16,893 bases of DNA, taken from positions 1 to 16,893 of the forward strand of contig JASHZK010000055.1 of assembly GCA_030042575.1 (NCBI GenBank), in the 5' to 3' direction. Origin of the DNA: Acidimicrobiales bacterium (lineage in GTDB: Bacteria > Actinomycetota > Acidimicrobiia > Acidimicrobiales > UBA8190). Below are positions 14,025-16,893 of the stretch, piece by piece; the first letter of the stretch is position 1; each line of letters opens with the position of its first letter. A program made the translations under genes and the position numbers. The notes under the pieces were generated by a model. It did no database searches, was not told the DNA's origin, and worked only from the letters and a program-made list of their open reading frames with translations.

Positions 14025-15488
14025 ATGCCCGGTGATGGACTGACGCTGGTGGCGCGGCGAGGGGAACTTCCGACCGGTCGATTGGCTCGGGCCATCCCGC
14101 TGGCCGGACTCGCCGGGAAAGGAGTCCTCGACGCCACCGTGGGCCTGGCCCGAAAATTGTCCCCGATCCGGCAGTCGACTGCCGACGAACGCCTGGAACA
14201 CATGGCGGATCGCTATGCCGCCGTCCTCGGCGACATGAAGGGGGCGGTCATGAAGGCGGGCCAGATCCTCTCTTTCATCGACGCCGAGGGCCTCGTCCCC
14301 GGTCCCTACCAAAACGCCTTCCAGGGAGCGCTGAGCCGGCTCCAAGACGACGTTCCGCCCATGGCTCCCGATACCGCGGCAGCCGTCTTCACCGAGGAGC
14401 TGGGCATGAGGCCCGAGCGCGTCTTCTCCTACTTCTCGCCGCGCCCCATCGCCGCCGCCTCCATCGGCCAGGTCCATGTCGCCCATTTGGCCGACGGCAC
14501 CGAGCTGGCGGTGAAGATCCAGTACCCGGGGGCAGCCGAGGCGGTGGCGGCCGACCTGGCCAACACCGAGATGCTCACCACCTTCGCCCGCCTGGGCCTG
14601 AGCCTCATGGGCGGCCACGCCCCCAGTGTGGACCCCAAAGCGGTGGTGGAAGAGGTGCGCGACCGCATAACCGAGGAATTGGACTACCGGCTCGAGAAGG
14701 CCAACCAAGACGAGTTCGCCGAGCTCTACAGCGGCCACCCCTTCATCCATGTCCCAGCCGTGCGAGGGGACCTCAGCAGCCGGCGGGTGCTCACCATGGA
14801 CTACGTCGACGGCCGTCGGTGGGCGGCTGCTGTGGAGAGCGAGGAGACGCTGCGCATGCGCTGGGGCGAGGCCATTTACCGCTTCGTCTTCGCCAGCCTC
14901 TTCCGCCACGGGCTGTTCAACGCCGATCCCCACCCTGGCAACTACCTGTTCCACGGCGACGGCACGGTGAGCTTCGTGGACTTCGGCTGCGTGAAGCGGT
15001 TCAGCCCATCCCAGCTCCAGTTGATGTCCCGGCTGGACGACGCAGCCATCGCCGAAGACGGTCTCAGCCTCAAAGAGGAATTCGAGGCAATCGGCATGCT
15101 GGTGGCGGGCGATGCCGCCAAGGTCGACCCCGACCGCCTCCTCACCTACTACCGCCTGCAACTTCGAGCCCTGTGGGACGTCCAGCCCTTCGCCTTCACC
15201 CCCGAGTACGCGGCCGAGGTGGTGGCCAGTACCTACGACGTACTGGGTGAGTGGGGCGACATCGGTCGGCGGATCACCATGCCCAAGGACCTGGTCTTTC
15301 TCAACCGAGTCGTCGTCGGCCTGCTCTCGATCCTGGCTCGACTGGGCGCGACGGCCGACTGGAGAGCCATCGACGCCGAGATCCGCCACGGCGCTCTGCC
15401 AGCCTCAGCGATGGGCCGAGCCGAAGCTGCTTGGCGGCAGCGCCGGTGGGGTGGAGGCTCGGATGGCCGAGATCTCGGCTACCAGTGA
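14025..15488 (+). CDS. ABC1/UbiB (AarF)-family atypical kinase
   Basis: A 487-residue protein-kinase-like ATPase of the UbiB family, which in other bacteria supports ubiquinone or other isoprenoid-lipid metabolism; its targets in actinobacteria are unclear. Family motifs are in order: K77-A-G-Q80 in the N-terminal extension, the Ala-rich loop AAASIGQVH (143-151) that replaces the glycine loop, K164 in LAVKIQYPG, the ELDYRLEKAN segment, catalytic D301-PHPGN306, and D319-F-G321. All catalytic residues are present. No C-terminal membrane helices are obvious, although the end (VVVGLLSILARLG) is hydrophobic. ATG 14025 is chosen (AGGTGG just upstream, weak); GTG 14019 is possible, and the much longer frame from 13374 is antisense to the MpaB gene. 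Convergent stop overlaps the PilZ gene by 10 bp. Confidence 0.93.
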   Translation: MPGDGLTLVARRGELPTGRLARAIPLAGLAGKGVLDATVGLARKLSPIRQSTADERLEHMADRYAAVLGDMKGAVMKAGQILSFIDAEGLVPGPYQNAFQGALSRLQDDVPPMAPDTAAAVFTEELGMRPERVFSYFSPRPIAAASIGQVHVAHLADGTELAVKIQYPGAAEAVAADLANTEMLTTFARLGLSLMGGHAPSVDPKAVVEEVRDRITEELDYRLEKANQDEFAELYSGHPFIHVPAVRGDLSSRRVLTMDYVDGRRWAAAVESEETLRMRWGEAIYRFVFASLFRHGLFNADPHPGNYLFHGDGTVSFVDFGCVKRFSPSQLQLMSRLDDAAIAEDGLSLKEEFEAIGMLVAGDAAKVDPDRLLTYYRLQLRALWDVQPFAFTPEYAAEVVASTYDVLGEWGDIGRRITMPKDLVFLNRVVVGLLSILARLGATADWRAIDAEIRHGALPASAMGRAEAAWRQRRWGGGSDGRDLGYQ

Positions 15489-15841
15489 GCGTCCAACTCG
15501 GCGAGGGACTCCAGGTAGGCGCGTTCTGCCTCCGTCAACTCGACGAACTGGATCCCGACTCGAAGCCCGTCGCCCCGTTCCTGGTTCACGTGGCGTACGT
15601 CTCCTTTGATACGGATGGCGAGGAGAATCCGCTGTCCGGTGGTCTCCCCCGGCGACGCGTCGAGAAGCTCCAGACCGGCACCGGCTGAAGACACGTCGAC
15701 GATCCGACAGTCCCGCCATCGCTGCTGGGGATCACCCTCGATCATGTACCGACCACGCCAGTCAGTGAACTGACGCGGGAGCAGTCTCCGGTGCGGGGTC
15801 TCGGTCAGGCGCTCGTCGCTGTCGGTGTGGACGTCGGTCAT
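15479..15841 (-). CDS. PilZ domain protein (cyclic di-GMP receptor)
   Basis: A 120-residue single-domain PilZ protein. The c-di-GMP-binding motifs are both intact: R19-xxx-R23 (RLLPR) in the switch loop and D49-x-S-x-x-G54 (DVSSAG) on the barrel. The barrel continues with AGLELL, ILLAIRIKGDVRHV and the closing VGIQFVELTEAERAYLESL. So it should bind c-di-GMP and signal to an unknown partner. ATG 15841 (AGGA about 10 nt upstream) is preferred; ATG 15868 would add nine residues. It lies 96 nt after the stop of the SRPBCC gene upstream and may or may not be in that operon. Its 3' end overlaps the convergent ABC1 gene by 10 bp. Confidence 0.88.
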   Translation of the reverse strand: MTDVHTDSDERLTETPHRRLLPRQFTDWRGRYMIEGDPQQRWRDCRIVDVSSAGAGLELLDASPGETTGQRILLAIRIKGDVRHVNQERGDGLRVGIQFVELTEAERAYLESLAELDAHW

Positions 15842-15937
15842 GGCAGAAGTTCCTGGTCGCTGTTTCATCGGCACCGGTTGCCTCGGGCCAACAGGGTCCA
15901 AAGTCCCTATTGGCGGCCCCGTCAGGCCGGGTGGGTA

Positions 15938-16408
15938 TCACTCGCCCTCGACCAGGATGGCGAGTCGATCGAGCGACGCCTGAAGCTTGTCGGGCGTCGT
16001 CGCCCGAGCACGAGCCACTCGTCTCTCATCGGTCAGCCCGGCCCAGTCGTAGGTGTGGGTGACGCGCGTCAGCGACGAGTCGACGGGCTCGAGCTCCCAG
16101 CGCCACAGATGTCCCGGCGGCTCCAGACCGGGCTCGGCGGGTTTCCAGGCAATACGCCTGGCCTCTTCGAATTCGACGACGTGGTTTTCCCGGATCTGCC
16201 CGCTGGTGATCGTCATGCGGAACACCTCACCGACCCCTCGGACGCGCTGGCCGGTGGCCGCTTCGGCCAGGTTCTCGTTCCCGTCCCACCGGGGCTGCTG
16301 AGCCGGGTCGGCAATGAGCGCAAAGATCTGTTCAGGGCGAGCCGCCATGTCGCGACTGGCGCTGACGATGCGTGAGTCAGCCGGGTGACGAGAAACGTCC
16401 GAATCCAA
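15938..16408 (-). CDS. SRPBCC-family protein (polyketide cyclase/dehydrase-like)
   Basis: A 156-residue START/Bet v1-like barrel that binds a hydrophobic ligand; precise role unknown. The opening strand and helix SASRDMAARPEQIFALIADPAQQPRWDGNENL (about 16-47), the central GVGEVFRMTITSG, and WRWELEPVDSSLTRVTHTYDW are typical of the fold, and the C-terminal long helix (TTPDKLQASLDRLAILVEG) is present. TTG 16408 is used as start because the first strand needs it; a TATCCT hexamer lies 8 nt upstream, and the next in-frame ATG (16348) would cut the first strand. It begins 19 nt after the stop of a second SRPBCC gene, so the two form a pair. Confidence 0.85.
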   Translation of the reverse strand: MDSDVSRHPADSRIVSASRDMAARPEQIFALIADPAQQPRWDGNENLAEAATGQRVRGVGEVFRMTITSGQIRENHVVEFEEARRIAWKPAEPGLEPPGHLWRWELEPVDSSLTRVTHTYDWAGLTDERRVARARATTPDKLQASLDRLAILVEGE

Positions 16409-16427
16409 CGGACAAAAGGATAGCCGC

Positions 16428-16886
16428 TCAGTTCTCCAAAGCGGCGGCCAGGCGTTCGAGGGTGCCCATCATGGTGCGGCGGTTTCGCTCAGCACGGTCG
16501 TCTACGCCAGAGATCTCCTTGCTCAGCTCCATGACGGACGAGGGCCGCAGATCTTCGGTCCACTCCGTCACACGACATCCCGAATCGGTCGGCTCGATGC
16601 GGTACCCCCAAGTCGAGAAGTGGAAGTCCATCATCGAACACTCGAAGGCGAAGGCACGACCGGGGTCGGCCTCGACGACCTTGCCCTGCGTGGTCCATTC
16701 GTGTTCGCCGTGGCGATTGTGCCCGTCGAAGGTGGCGCCGACGACCGGGGCGTCACAGCCCTCGTGCCACTCGCAGGCATGGCACTCCTCGGACCATTCG
16801 CCCATGCGGGTCACATCGGAGATGGCAGCGTAGACCGACTCGGGCGGAGCGGCGATGTCACGGGAGGCTTCGAGCCTCTTGGTCAC
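16428..16886 (-). CDS. SRPBCC-family protein
   Basis: A 152-residue protein of the same fold as its neighbour, reading toward it. MTKRLEASRDIAAPPESVYAAISDVTRMGEWS (1-32) is the standard opening strand and helix; the later segments TFDGHNRHGEHEWTTQGKV, ADPGRAFAFEC and RVTEWTEDLRP match the common actinobacterial group. Cys at 35, 38 and 44 and His at 36 and 41 cluster in one loop (ECHACEWHEGC), an unusual enrichment. GTG 16886 is chosen, with GAGGA directly in front of it, too close to be a normal Shine-Dalgarno; since the frame stays open to the window edge, a start just outside is possible. Function unknown. Confidence 0.85.
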   Translation of the reverse strand: MTKRLEASRDIAAPPESVYAAISDVTRMGEWSEECHACEWHEGCDAPVVGATFDGHNRHGEHEWTTQGKVVEADPGRAFAFECSMMDFHFSTWGYRIEPTDSGCRVTEWTEDLRPSSVMELSKEISGVDDRAERNRRTMMGTLERLAAALEN

Positions 16887-16893
16887 TCCTCGA

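Noticed and set aside
13923..15389. A 488-codon minus-strand frame opposite the ABC1 gene
   Set aside because: No domain motif; the plus strand carries all UbiB-family motifs.

Overview
This 16.9 kb window is GC-rich (roughly two-thirds or more by eye) and almost fully coding. Nineteen genes are called, with no gap longer than about 130 bases and no tRNA, rRNA or CRISPR array seen. Several families (deazaflavin F420-dependent nitroreductase, SCO6745-type HTH protein, MymA/SadH-like oxidoreductases, ferritin-like PF10118 protein, many paired SRPBCC and SDR genes), together with apparent leaderless GTG/ATG starts, point to an actinobacterium (Actinomycetota). An environmental Acidimicrobiia-like or mycobacteria-like lineage is an inference, not shown directly.

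Layout. 1-1048: a complete IS982-family insertion sequence with imperfect 24-bp terminal inverted repeats; its right end supplies the stop codon of the adjacent NUDIX gene. 1045-3750: a NUDIX hydrolase, a divergent acyl-CoA dehydrogenase reading from what looks like a shared symmetric -10 element, and a convergent short-chain dehydrogenase (SDR). 3751-6206: lon, with nested palindromes and a strong GC hairpin just in front of its ribosome binding site. 6256-8108: an SCO6745-family HTH protein divergent from a Ddn-type F420-dependent reductase, followed by a pair of tiny overlapping genes, one very acidic and one very basic.

8170-12174 is the most coherent unit. A TetR regulator (+) faces a minus-strand operon that encodes, in transcription order, a PF10118 ferritin-like protein with a full E / ExxH / E / ExxH di-iron signature, an EthA/MymA-type Baeyer-Villiger monooxygenase, and a SadH-like NAD-dependent SDR that begins one base after the monooxygenase stop. 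Together these could hydroxylate a substrate, oxidise the alcohol to a ketone, and insert oxygen to form an ester, that is, a sub-terminal oxidation route. This pathway is inferred; no esterase is present in the window.

12237-16886: a membrane-anchored Gly-rich DUF5666-like protein, an MpaB/DUF2236 putative haem oxygenase, a divergent ABC1/UbiB-type kinase-like gene, then minus-strand genes for a PilZ domain protein and two SRPBCC-fold proteins. Regulation in the window seems dominated by compact divergent promoters and leaderless transcripts: five of the starts have a NANNNT hexamer ending 6-7 nt before the start codon.
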